The notes below the pieces were generated by a model that did not search any database, was not told where the DNA came from, and saw only the letters and a program-made list of their open reading frames with translations. A stretch of DNA of 64,000 nt from Pseudomonas subflava. GTDB taxonomy: Bacteria; Pseudomonadota; Gammaproteobacteria; Pseudomonadales; Pseudomonadaceae. The position numbers and the translations under genes are program-made. Positions 8,948 through 17,746 of this stretch are shown piece after piece (within the stretch, counting starts at the first letter, position 1; each line of letters opens with the position of its first letter). The stretch covers positions 1-64,000 of the forward strand of contig NZ_JAMXBF010000001.1 of NCBI RefSeq assembly GCF_023823685.1. Direction: 5' to 3'.

Positions 8948-9595
8948 GGTTGTCCTCTCTGGGGATAGGGGCGGGTCGGCTCAGCGAAGGGCGCTGGGAA
9001 GGCATCGGCCAAGCCCCGCTATCTGGCGGGCCTGCAGGCTGCTGCGGTTCGGCTGGGTGTCCATTCCTTGGCTCCTTCTGATCGAAAACTCGCTGTCCGG
9101 CGATCACTGACTCGGCGGCCGAGTGTCCTCGCTGGCATTTCGCAGCACCCCCTCCTTGCGGTGGGGGCGAAAGCGCGTCGGTACTGATTTCATTTTGTGA
9201 TGGATTTTTGACGAATTCATTTTGCCGTTGCGCTTTCGGATGTAATTTTGACAGTATTTGGTGGTAAATAGTAAATAGCCATCAGGATAGTTTTTGATTT
9301 GAGTCGGTATTTGATCTGCTGTGCCGGTTCAGATGGCTTGAAAATCAAATAATTAGAAATTTGTACTCTGCCTCTGATGTTTGCCTTTTGACGCGGATCG
9401 CCGCTTGAGCGGCGCCTCGCAAAGCGGCGCACACGAGGTTTTTGTGGTGGGGACGATCGAGTCGTACTGCGTTTTCAGGGTTCGCCCGCTTTCGCATCTG
9501 CGCTCAACCGTAGTCGCTGCTAGCTAACTGGCCCCCGAGCGTGAGCGGAGCAACCGCCGCACGGGGTTTGTTTGGCCCGGAAAGAGCTACGAACC
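8948..9595. promoter_or_regulatory. AT-rich divergent control region between sulfation arm and megasynthase operon
   Basis: About 650 bases without a convincing gene lie between the divergent starts at 8947 (minus) and 9596 (plus). The central part (about 9180-9410) is conspicuously AT-rich next to the GC-rich genes. A 71-codon minus-strand frame inside it (9217-9432) has no recognisable domain and I do not call it. The region must hold promoters for both arms. A long untranslated leader for the plus operon is possible. Confidence 0.6.
9248..9277 (+). promoter_or_regulatory. Candidate sigma-70 promoter for the megasynthase operon
   Basis: TTGACA at 9248-9253 matches the -35 consensus exactly. 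After 18 bases comes TAAATA at 9272-9277, a fair -10 box. It lies in the AT-rich part of the divergent region and would start transcription near 9284, roughly 310 bases before the megasynthase ATG. AT-rich DNA gives chance matches, so this is a candidate only. Confidence 0.35.
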
Positions 9596-12500
9596 ATGCT
9601 AGGCACTCCTGATCGACCCGGTCTTCGCACGCTGTTGCTTTCGCCCCTTGGTCTCGGTCATCCCGCACTGGCGATCGCCGCCTCCCGTGCCGGCGGCATT
9701 GGGGTGCTGGACCTGGAATTGAGTGCCGCTCCGGCCTTCACTCAGTTGCAACTGCTGGCCCGCCATGCTGGCGAGCAGGGCTTCGGCGTACGTCTCGGCG
9801 CCTTCGATGCCGAACTGGCCGACCGACTCGGCGAGCTCCTCGATGCGGGTCTGAACCTGCTGATCCTCGGCCGCGAGCAATGGCCCGAATGGCAGCACTG
9901 GCTGGCCGACACTCGCATGGACGCGGCGACCCTGCTGCTCGAGCTCAGCGACAATGAGCCTCTCGATTCCGCCATCGCCGGGCGCCTGGACGGCCTGCTG
10001 CTCAAGGGGCATGAGGCCGCCGGCTTTGTCGGCGAGAGCAGCAGCTTCATCCTCGCCCAGCATTGGCGCGCGACCTGTGAACTGCCGCTGTATCTTCGCG
10101 GCGGCATCACTCCGCACACCGCCGCGGCCGCCGCTCTGGCCGGCTGCGCCGGGGTGGCGCTGGACAGCCAGGTGCTGCTGCTGCAGGAATCGCCGGTGGT
10201 GGCGGAGCTGCAGCCGCATCTGCGTAGTTTGTCTGGCAGCGAGACACTGGCCGCGGGCAACGGCGAGCACGGCCGCTATTGCCGCATCCTGGTGCGCCCG
10301 GGTTTCGCCCGCGCCCGGACCTTTGTCGCCGATGCCGAAGCACTGACCCCGACGCAGATGCGCGAGCGCCTGCTGGCCGAGGTGGAGTGGCGCAACCCGC
10401 CCGCCGGCCTGCTGCCGCTGGGCCAGGACGTAGCTTTCGCTGCCACCTGGCAGAAGCAGTTCGGCAGCGTTGCCCAGCTGTTCCAGGCGATCGACGCGGC
10501 GGTGCAGCACAATCCGCAGATCGCCCTGAGCGCCCGTGCCCTGCGCGGCGAAAGGGCGCCGTTCGCCGAGGCCTTGGGCCTGAACCTGCCGCTGGTGCAG
10601 GGGCCGATGAGCCGGGTCTCGGACAAGGCCGAATTCGCTGCCGCCGTGGCAGAAGGCGGTGCGCTGCCGATGCTGGCCCTGGCGCTGCTCAAGGGCAAGC
10701 CGCTGGCCGCCCTGCTGGCGAAGACCGCCGAGCTGCTGGCCGGTCGCCCCTGGGGGATCGGCCTGCTCGGCTTCGCCCCGCAGACGCTGCTGGACGAGCA
10801 GATCGCCGCGGCCAAGCCGCACCGGCCCAGCTACGCGATCATTGCCGGCGGCCGCCCGGACCAGGCGGTGCGCCTTGAGCAGTCGGGCATCCCGTCCTTC
10901 CTCCACGTGCCGTCGTCCAACCTGATTCCGATGTTCCTGAAGGAAGGCGCGCGACGCTTCATCTTCGAGGGGCGCGAGTGTGGTGGCCACGTCGGTCCGC
11001 TGAGCAGCTTCGTGCTGTGGAGCAGCATGATCGATCGCCTGCTGGAGGAGATCGCCCTGGGCGTGCCGGCAGACGAGATCCAGGTGCTGTTCGCTGGCGG
11101 CATTCACGATGCCCGCTCCTCGGCCATGGTCCAGGCCATGGCCGCGCCGCTGCTGGCCAAGGGCGTCAAGGTCGGCCTGCTGATGGGCAGCGCCTATCTG
11201 TTCACCCGCGAAATCGTCGAGGCCGGCGCCATCGTCGAGACCTTCCAGCAGCAAGCCATCGATTGCGCGCGCACGGTCAACCTGGAGTCCGGCACCGGTC
11301 ATGCCAGTCGCTGCGCCTACACGCCGTTCGCCGCTGCCTTCTTCGCCCGCCGCAACGAACTCAGGCAGCAGGCGGTGCCGGCCGACGAGGCCCGCGAGCA
11401 GCTCGACGACCTGATCCTCGGTCGCCTGCGTCTGGCCTCCAAGGGCAGTATGCGGGTGGGCGAGGAGGGCGCGATCAGGGAATTCGGCGCCTCCGAGCAG
11501 GTGGCCGACGGCATGTACATGATCGGCCAGGTCGCCACCCTGCGCGACGCCGTCACCGATATCGCCGGCCTGCACCGGGCGGTGACCGAGGATTCGCTAG
11601 TTCTGCTGGAGGAATACCAGCAGACGCAGCTCGAGACAGCTGTCGAGCCGGGCCAGCCCGCCGACATCGCGATCATCGGCATGGGCTCGATCCTGCCCGG
11701 TTCCAACACCACCCGCGAATACTGGCAGAACATCCTGGCCAAGGTCGACGCCATCACCGAGATCCCCGCGCACCGCTGGGACTGGCGCCTGTACTTCGAC
11801 GAAGATCGCACCACGCCGGACAAGATCTACTCGCGCTGGGGTGGTTTCCTCGACGACCTGGTGTTCGACCCGACGCGCTACGGCATGCCGCCCAAGTCCA
11901 TCGAGTCGGTCGACCCGATGCAGCTGATGGCCCTGGATATCGCCCGCCAGACCCTGGCCGATGCCGGCTACGAGCAGCGTGGCTTCAACCGCGAGAAGGC
12001 CTCGGTGATCATCGGCGCCAGCGGCGGCGCCGGCGACGTCGGCATGCAGTACGGCCTGCGTTCCGAGCTGCCGCGCTTCAAGGGTGATCTGCCGGGCGAG
12101 ATCGCCGGGCGCCTGCCGCAATGGACCGAGGACACCTTCGCCGGCATCCTGATCAACGTGATGGCCGGGCGCATCGCCAACCGCCTGGACTTCGGCGGCG
12201 TCAATTTCGCCACCGACGCGGCCTGCGCCTCGTCCCTGGCGGCCGTCTACCAGGGCATCAACGAACTGCTCTCCGGGCGCAGCGACCTGGTCATCGCCGG
12301 TGGCGTGGACACCGTGCAGGGTCCGTTCGGCTACCTCTGCTTCAGCAAGACCCAGGCCCTGTCGCCACGCGGCCGCTGCCGCACCTTCGACGCATCGGCC
12401 GACGGCATCGTGATTTCCGAGGGCATCGCCATGGTCGCGCTGAAGCGCCTCAGCGATGCCGAGCGTGATGGCGACCGCGTCTACGCGGTGATCAAGGGCA

Positions 12501-15500
12501 TGGCCGGCAGCAGCGACGGCAAGGCCAAGGGCCTCACCGCGCCGCTGCCCGCCGGTCAGCTGCGCGCCATGCGCCGCGCCTACCAACAGGCCGGCTTCGG
12601 TCCGGACAGCGTCGGCCTGTTCGAGGCCCACGGCACCGGCACCGTGGCCGGCGACACCGCCGAGCTGGACAGCACCACCTCGCTGCTGCGCGAGGTGGGC
12701 AGCCGTCCGGCCCAGGCGGTGGTCGGCTCGGTGAAGACCATGATCGGTCACACCAAGGCCACCGCCGGCGTGGCCGGCATGATCAAGGCGGCCCTGGCCC
12801 TGCACCACAAAGTGCTGCCGCCGCATCTGGGCGTGCAGTCGCCCAACCCCGTATTGAAGAAGGACGACAGCCCGCTCTGCGTGCTCGATGAGGCGCAGCC
12901 CTGGCTGGCTGCAGCGCAGCAACCGCGCCGCGCCGCCGTCAGTGCCTTCGGTTTCGGCGGCACCAATTTCCACGCGGTGCTCGAGGAATATGCCGGCGAG
13001 TACCGGCCCTGGCTCGAACAGAGCGTCAGCGATGCCTGGAGCGCCGAGCTGCTGCTGTGGCGCGCCGGCACCCGCGAACAGTTGCAGGACCAGCTGTCCC
13101 AGCTGCAGGCGCAGCTGGCGGCGCCGGGCAAGGTGGCGTTGCGCGATATCGCCTGTTACCTGAGCGACAACCTAGGCCAGGGCGAGCACAGCCTGGCGTT
13201 GGTGGTCGGCAGCCTGGACGAGCTGGCCGACAAGCTGGCCAAGGCCCAGCGGCGCCTAGCCGGCGACGAGATGATCGATCCGTCCATCGTTCTCGGCGAC
13301 AGCCGCGTCGAGCCCGGCCAGGTCGCCCTGCTGTTCCCCGGCCAGGGCTCGCAGAACATTTATATGTTGCGTGAACTGGCGGTGCTGTTCCCCTCCGTCG
13401 CCGACACCCTGGCCGAGGCCGATGCACTGCTGGCCGGCGGCACCGAGCGTTTCGCCAGCAAGCCGCTGAGCCAGTTCATCCACCCGCGCGCCTGCTATGA
13501 CGAAGCTTCCCGTCAAGCGGCGAGCGCGGCTCTGACCAGCACCGACGTGGCCCAGCCTGCCCTCGGTGCGGTGGAGGCCGGCCTGCTGCGCCTGCTGCGC
13601 GAGCTGGGCATCGACGGCGATATGCTCGCCGGCCACAGCTACGGCGAGTTCGTCGCGCTGTTCGCCGCCGGGCAGATCGACTTCGCCGGCCTGATGGGCC
13701 TGTCGGAGGCCCGCGGTCGCTTCATCGTCGAGGCCGCCGCCAGCGCCGGCAGCGAACTGGGCAGCATGGCCATGGTGCAGGCGCCGCGCGCCCGGGTGGA
13801 GCAGGCCATCGCCGCCATTCCGCAGCTGCTGGTGGCCAACCACAATGCCCCGGAGCAGAGCATCATCAGCGGCTCCAGCGCCGGCATCGCCCAGGCGCTG
13901 GACGTACTGCAGCAGGCCGGCATCAACGCCAGCCCGATTCCGGTAGCCGCCGCCTTCCATTCGCCCTTCGTCGCGCCCGCCCAAGGTTTGCTGGCCGCCG
14001 CCATCGCCGCCACCCCCTGGCAGGCCGGGCACCTGCCGGTGTACTCCAACGCCAGTGCGGCCCTGCATGCCGGCGAGCCGGCCGCGGTCCAGCAGGCGAT
14101 GGCCGAGCATCTGGTCAAGCCGGTGGAGTTCGTCGCCCAGATCGAGGCCATGTACGCCGCCGGCGCCCGGGTCTTCATCGAGGTCGGACCCAAAGCGGTG
14201 CTCAGTCGCCTGGTTGGCCGCATTCTCGACGGCAAGCCGCACCAGGCGGTGGCGCTGGATGAGCGCGGCGGCGGTCTCGTCAGCCTGCTGCTGGCGCTGG
14301 CGCGCCTGCATGTTCTGGGCGTGGCCTTCCAGCCGCAACGCCTGTTCGCCGGGCGCGCCTGCCAAGCCAGTACCAACGGCCGTCTCGACGGCCTGTGGCG
14401 CGACGCCAGCCTGCCCAAGCAGGCCTGGCTGCTCAATGGTAGCGGCGCCCGCCGTGCCAGCGAGGCGCCGCGACAGATCGGCGTGCGACAGGGCGAGGTG
14501 CTGTCCGCCGTAGAGCCCGCAATCGCCGCACACCCGGTGGTGGTGCCGCTGAATCGCAATCCCGCAACCCCGACCCACAGCGCAGTGCGACACAAGGAGA
14601 GGCTGGTCATGTCCGAACCCACGGCAATCCACGGTGACGAGATGTCATCGGTGATGGCGGAATACTTCGCCACCATGCGCCAGTTCCTGGAGACCCAGGA
14701 GCGTGTGCTCAACGCCTTCATGGCCGGCGGCGCCCAGCCGGCGGCCATGCCACGCAGTCTGCCCGCCGCACCGGCGCCGCGCCGTCCCGTGGCTGCCGCG
14801 CCGGTCGCACGTGTGGCTCCGGCCGCCGTGCCGGTGGCAGCTCCCGCACCGGTACCTGCAACCGTGGCGGCTCCGGTCGCCGCTGCGCCCGTGGCCACGC
14901 CGGCTCCTGCCGTCGCGCCGGAAGCCAAAGCCGGGAAGCCGAAGATCAAGGACCTGCTGCTGTCCATCGTAGAAGAGCGCACCGGCTACCCGAGCGACAT
15001 GGTCGGCCTCGAGCAGAACCTGGAGGCCGACCTCGGCATCGACTCGATCAAGCGCGTGGAAATCGTCGGTGCTCTGCTGCAGACCCTGCCGCCGGCCTAC
15101 GGCAGCGCCCTGGGCGAGGCGCGCAGCCAGCTCAATACCCGCGCGACCCTGGCGGACATGCTGAAGATGCTCGAAGGGCTGGAAGTCGGCGAGGTAGCCG
15201 TCCCTTTTGAGTCCGCCGGGGCGAGCCCGAAGACTGTGCCGGTCGCGGCCAGCCACTCGCCCCGGCATATCGTGGTGCCCGAGGAGGAGGCCATTCCCGA
15301 GCAGGCCGCGCGCCGGTTCGAGCCGGGCTACTTCATCCTCACCGCCGACGACCACGGTCTGGCGCTGCGCCTGCAGGAGTGGCTGGAGCAGCGCGGCTGC
15401 AGCGTGTCGCTGCTGAGCCGTGGGCTGCTGGCCGACGAGACGGCGCTCGATGCCTGGTGCCGCGAGACGGCAGCCAACCCGGGCAAACAGGTCGCCGGCG

Positions 15501-17746
15501 TCATCCACCTGGCCGCGCTGGGCGCCCAGGCGCTGTCGGCGGATGCGGCGCTGGAGGCCTGGCAACGCGAGCTGCTGGTCAACGAAAAATCGCTGTACCT
15601 GATTCTCCATGCGCTGGCCGCGCAGCTGCGCGGCGATGCCCATGTGGTCGCGCTCAGCGGCCTCGGTGGTTTGTTCGCCCGCGGCGTCGACGAGCAACGC
15701 CATGCCCTGAGCCTGCAGGGCGGCAGCAGCGGCCTGATCAAGTCGATCCGCGAGGAACGACCGGCCCTGCGTACCCGCGCCATCGATCTGGACCCGGCGC
15801 TGAGCGACGCCGAGCAACTGGCCATCATCACCACCGAGCTGCAGGTGGTCGGCGGGCGCCAGGAGGTCGGCTACCCGGCCGGGCGTCGCACGGTGTTCCG
15901 CACCCAGGCCGACGAGGTCGTCGCCGAAGACCTGCTGCCGCCGGTGGATAACGCCGTGGTGCTGGCCACCGGCGGCGCCCGCGGCATCACCGCCGAGGTG
16001 CTGCGCGAGATCGCCCGACCCGGCAATGTGCTGGTGCTGACCGGGCGCAGCCCGCTGGCCGATGAGGACGTCGCTACAGCCGGCCTGCGGGACGAGCGGC
16101 AGCTGCGCCAGCACTTCATCGGCGAGGTGCGCGCCGGCCGTCTCGCCATGACCCCGGCCGAAATGCAGAAGCGCACCGCCGCGCTGATCGGCCTGCGCGA
16201 AATGCACGGCAACATCGCCGACCTGCGCGCCCGCGGCGCGACGGTCGAATACCTGGCGGTGGATACCACCGACGAGGCGGCCCTGGCTGCCGCCATCGAC
16301 GGCATCCGCCAGCGCCACGGCAAGCTCAGCGGCGTGGTGCACGGCGCCGGGGTGATCGAGGACAAGCTGCTGGAAGACAAGACACCGGACAGCTGGATGC
16401 GCGTGGTCGGCACCAAGGTGCTGGGCATGCTGTTGTTGCACAAGCTGGTGCGCGTCGAGGAGCTGGAGTTCTTCGCCGTGTTCAGCTCGGTGGCCGGGCG
16501 CTACGGCAACAGCGGCCAGCTCGACTACGCCACCGCCAACGAGCTGATGAGCCGCCTGTGCTGCCAGTTGCAGCGGCTGTGGGGCGACAAGACCAAGCTG
16601 CTGTCGCTGAACTGGGGCCCCTGGGGGCCGACCCTGTTCGGCGCCGGCATGGTCACCGCCGAGACCGAGAAGAAATTCGCCGACAAGGGCGTGGCCCTGG
16701 TCGGTGCCGCTCAGGGCCGCCGCCTGTTCGACGAGGCCCTGCGCCTGAAGGCTGGCCACGCGGTCGAAGTGGTGGCCGGCGACGGCCCCTGGGAACGTCA
16801 CGAGGAGCAGGTAGGTCGCTGGCAGGAAGAGACCGGCGCCGCGCCGCCGACCGCCCGCCAGCCACTGCTGACCCAGTGCCGCATCGAGGACGGCGAAAAG
16901 GGTACCCAGATCCTGCACTTCATTCTCGACGCCAGCCACGGCTACCTGCAGGAACACTGCATCGACGGCGTCCCGGTGCTGCCGGCGGCCGTGGCCCTGG
17001 AGATCATCGCCGAGGCCGCCACCCTGATGTGGCCGGGCTGGATCGTCGCCGAGGTGGCCGATCTGCGCCTGCTCAAGGGCGTGCAGCTGAGCGAGCCGAC
17101 CCAGGCCCTGTCGTTGCTGACCAATCCGCCGACCTATGCCAGCAGCGAAGGCTTCGACGCCAGCATCAGCATCCGTTCCGGCAGTGGCAAGCAGCAACGT
17201 ATGCACTACCGCGCCGCGGTGAAAATGGCCCAGCAGCTCCCCGAGGCGCCGCGCCATGTGCCCAGCGAGTACCACGGTCGTGAGCTGCCGGTGGCCAAGG
17301 CCTATCAGGAGTGGCTGTTCCACGGCCCGCGCTTCCAGGTGATTCGTGGCATCCGCGGCCTGTCCAGCCAGGGCGCCGCGGCGCTGATGTGCCCGAGCTC
17401 GCCGCAACAGTGGCTGGCCGGCGGACGTGTCGAACAACAGTGGATCATCGACCCGGCGGTGCTCGATGCCGCGCCGCAGATGGCCCTGCTCTGGGCGCGC
17501 ACCTTCCACGACGGCTCGGCGTTGCCGGCCCAGTTCGGCCGGGTGATCCGTTACGTCGAGCAACTGCCCGAGCGCTTCCACATGGACTTCCAGTGCCTGC
17601 CCGGCGAGGCCCAGCAGGTGCGCGCGAACGTGTTCTTCAGCGACGACGAAGGCCGCCTGCTGCTGCTGATCGAAGACCTGCAGTGCATCGTCGATGCGCG
17701 CCTCAATCGCCTGGGCGGCACCCACCTGCGCAAGGAAACCGAGTGA
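9596..17746 (+). CDS. Iterative PKS/PUFA-synthase-like megasynthase: (NPD-like)2-KS-AT-ACP-KR-DH
   Basis: A 2716-residue multienzyme. The ATG at 9596 is preferred over the in-frame TTG at 9572 because GGAAAGAG lies 9 bases upstream. Domains in order: a degenerate nitronate-monooxygenase-like barrel (about 8-230); a complete PfaD/enoyl-reductase-like FMN barrel (about 325-620, with VQGPMSRVSD and ECGGHVGP); KS (about 688-1135, Cys877 in DAACASS, His1012 in EAHGTGT, His1052 in GHTKATAG); AT (about 1240-1545, Ser1348 in GHSYGE); an Ala/Pro-rich linker; one ACP (Ser1817 in LGIDSIKRVEI); KR (about 2115-2400, GGARGIT, Tyr2311 in YATAN); and DH (His2454 in HCIDGVPVLP, Asp2624). It should build and reduce an acyl or polyene chain iteratively. 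A single ACP and the fused reductase differ from known PfaA proteins. Confidence 0.92.
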   Translation: MLGTPDRPGLRTLLLSPLGLGHPALAIAASRAGGIGVLDLELSAAPAFTQLQLLARHAGEQGFGVRLGAFDAELADRLGELLDAGLNLLILGREQWPEWQHWLADTRMDAATLLLELSDNEPLDSAIAGRLDGLLLKGHEAAGFVGESSSFILAQHWRATCELPLYLRGGITPHTAAAAALAGCAGVALDSQVLLLQESPVVAELQPHLRSLSGSETLAAGNGEHGRYCRILVRPGFARARTFVADAEALTPTQMRERLLAEVEWRNPPAGLLPLGQDVAFAATWQKQFGSVAQLFQAIDAAVQHNPQIALSARALRGERAPFAEALGLNLPLVQGPMSRVSDKAEFAAAVAEGGALPMLALALLKGKPLAALLAKTAELLAGRPWGIGLLGFAPQTLLDEQIAAAKPHRPSYAIIAGGRPDQAVRLEQSGIPSFLHVPSSNLIPMFLKEGARRFIFEGRECGGHVGPLSSFVLWSSMIDRLLEEIALGVPADEIQVLFAGGIHDARSSAMVQAMAAPLLAKGVKVGLLMGSAYLFTREIVEAGAIVETFQQQAIDCARTVNLESGTGHASRCAYTPFAAAFFARRNELRQQAVPADEAREQLDDLILGRLRLASKGSMRVGEEGAIREFGASEQVADGMYMIGQVATLRDAVTDIAGLHRAVTEDSLVLLEEYQQTQLETAVEPGQPADIAIIGMGSILPGSNTTREYWQNILAKVDAITEIPAHRWDWRLYFDEDRTTPDKIYSRWGGFLDDLVFDPTRYGMPPKSIESVDPMQLMALDIARQTLADAGYEQRGFNREKASVIIGASGGAGDVGMQYGLRSELPRFKGDLPGEIAGRLPQWTEDTFAGILINVMAGRIANRLDFGGVNFATDAACASSLAAVYQGINELLSGRSDLVIAGGVDTVQGPFGYLCFSKTQALSPRGRCRTFDASADGIVISEGIAMVALKRLSDAERDGDRVYAVIKGMAGSSDGKAKGLTAPLPAGQLRAMRRAYQQAGFGPDSVGLFEAHGTGTVAGDTAELDSTTSLLREVGSRPAQAVVGSVKTMIGHTKATAGVAGMIKAALALHHKVLPPHLGVQSPNPVLKKDDSPLCVLDEAQPWLAAAQQPRRAAVSAFGFGGTNFHAVLEEYAGEYRPWLEQSVSDAWSAELLLWRAGTREQLQDQLSQLQAQLAAPGKVALRDIACYLSDNLGQGEHSLALVVGSLDELADKLAKAQRRLAGDEMIDPSIVLGDSRVEPGQVALLFPGQGSQNIYMLRELAVLFPSVADTLAEADALLAGGTERFASKPLSQFIHPRACYDEASRQAASAALTSTDVAQPALGAVEAGLLRLLRELGIDGDMLAGHSYGEFVALFAAGQIDFAGLMGLSEARGRFIVEAAASAGSELGSMAMVQAPRARVEQAIAAIPQLLVANHNAPEQSIISGSSAGIAQALDVLQQAGINASPIPVAAAFHSPFVAPAQGLLAAAIAATPWQAGHLPVYSNASAALHAGEPAAVQQAMAEHLVKPVEFVAQIEAMYAAGARVFIEVGPKAVLSRLVGRILDGKPHQAVALDERGGGLVSLLLALARLHVLGVAFQPQRLFAGRACQASTNGRLDGLWRDASLPKQAWLLNGSGARRASEAPRQIGVRQGEVLSAVEPAIAAHPVVVPLNRNPATPTHSAVRHKERLVMSEPTAIHGDEMSSVMAEYFATMRQFLETQERVLNAFMAGGAQPAAMPRSLPAAPAPRRPVAAAPVARVAPAAVPVAAPAPVPATVAAPVAAAPVATPAPAVAPEAKAGKPKIKDLLLSIVEERTGYPSDMVGLEQNLEADLGIDSIKRVEIVGALLQTLPPAYGSALGEARSQLNTRATLADMLKMLEGLEVGEVAVPFESAGASPKTVPVAASHSPRHIVVPEEEAIPEQAARRFEPGYFILTADDHGLALRLQEWLEQRGCSVSLLSRGLLADETALDAWCRETAANPGKQVAGVIHLAALGAQALSADAALEAWQRELLVNEKSLYLILHALAAQLRGDAHVVALSGLGGLFARGVDEQRHALSLQGGSSGLIKSIREERPALRTRAIDLDPALSDAEQLAIITTELQVVGGRQEVGYPAGRRTVFRTQADEVVAEDLLPPVDNAVVLATGGARGITAEVLREIARPGNVLVLTGRSPLADEDVATAGLRDERQLRQHFIGEVRAGRLAMTPAEMQKRTAALIGLREMHGNIADLRARGATVEYLAVDTTDEAALAAAIDGIRQRHGKLSGVVHGAGVIEDKLLEDKTPDSWMRVVGTKVLGMLLLHKLVRVEELEFFAVFSSVAGRYGNSGQLDYATANELMSRLCCQLQRLWGDKTKLLSLNWGPWGPTLFGAGMVTAETEKKFADKGVALVGAAQGRRLFDEALRLKAGHAVEVVAGDGPWERHEEQVGRWQEETGAAPPTARQPLLTQCRIEDGEKGTQILHFILDASHGYLQEHCIDGVPVLPAAVALEIIAEAATLMWPGWIVAEVADLRLLKGVQLSEPTQALSLLTNPPTYASSEGFDASISIRSGSGKQQRMHYRAAVKMAQQLPEAPRHVPSEYHGRELPVAKAYQEWLFHGPRFQVIRGIRGLSSQGAAALMCPSSPQQWLAGGRVEQQWIIDPAVLDAAPQMALLWARTFHDGSALPAQFGRVIRYVEQLPERFHMDFQCLPGEAQQVRANVFFSDDEGRLLLLIEDLQCIVDARLNRLGGTHLRKETE

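Noticed and set aside
9217..9432. A 71-codon minus-strand frame in the AT-rich control region
   Set aside because: No family resemblance, no plausible ribosome site, and composition like non-coding DNA.
14645..17725. A 1026-codon open frame on the minus strand inside the megasynthase gene
   Set aside because: It is antisense to a gene with clear KS/ACP/KR/DH motifs; its translation is Gln/His/Ala-rich without any domain. Long antisense frames are expected in GC-rich codon usage.
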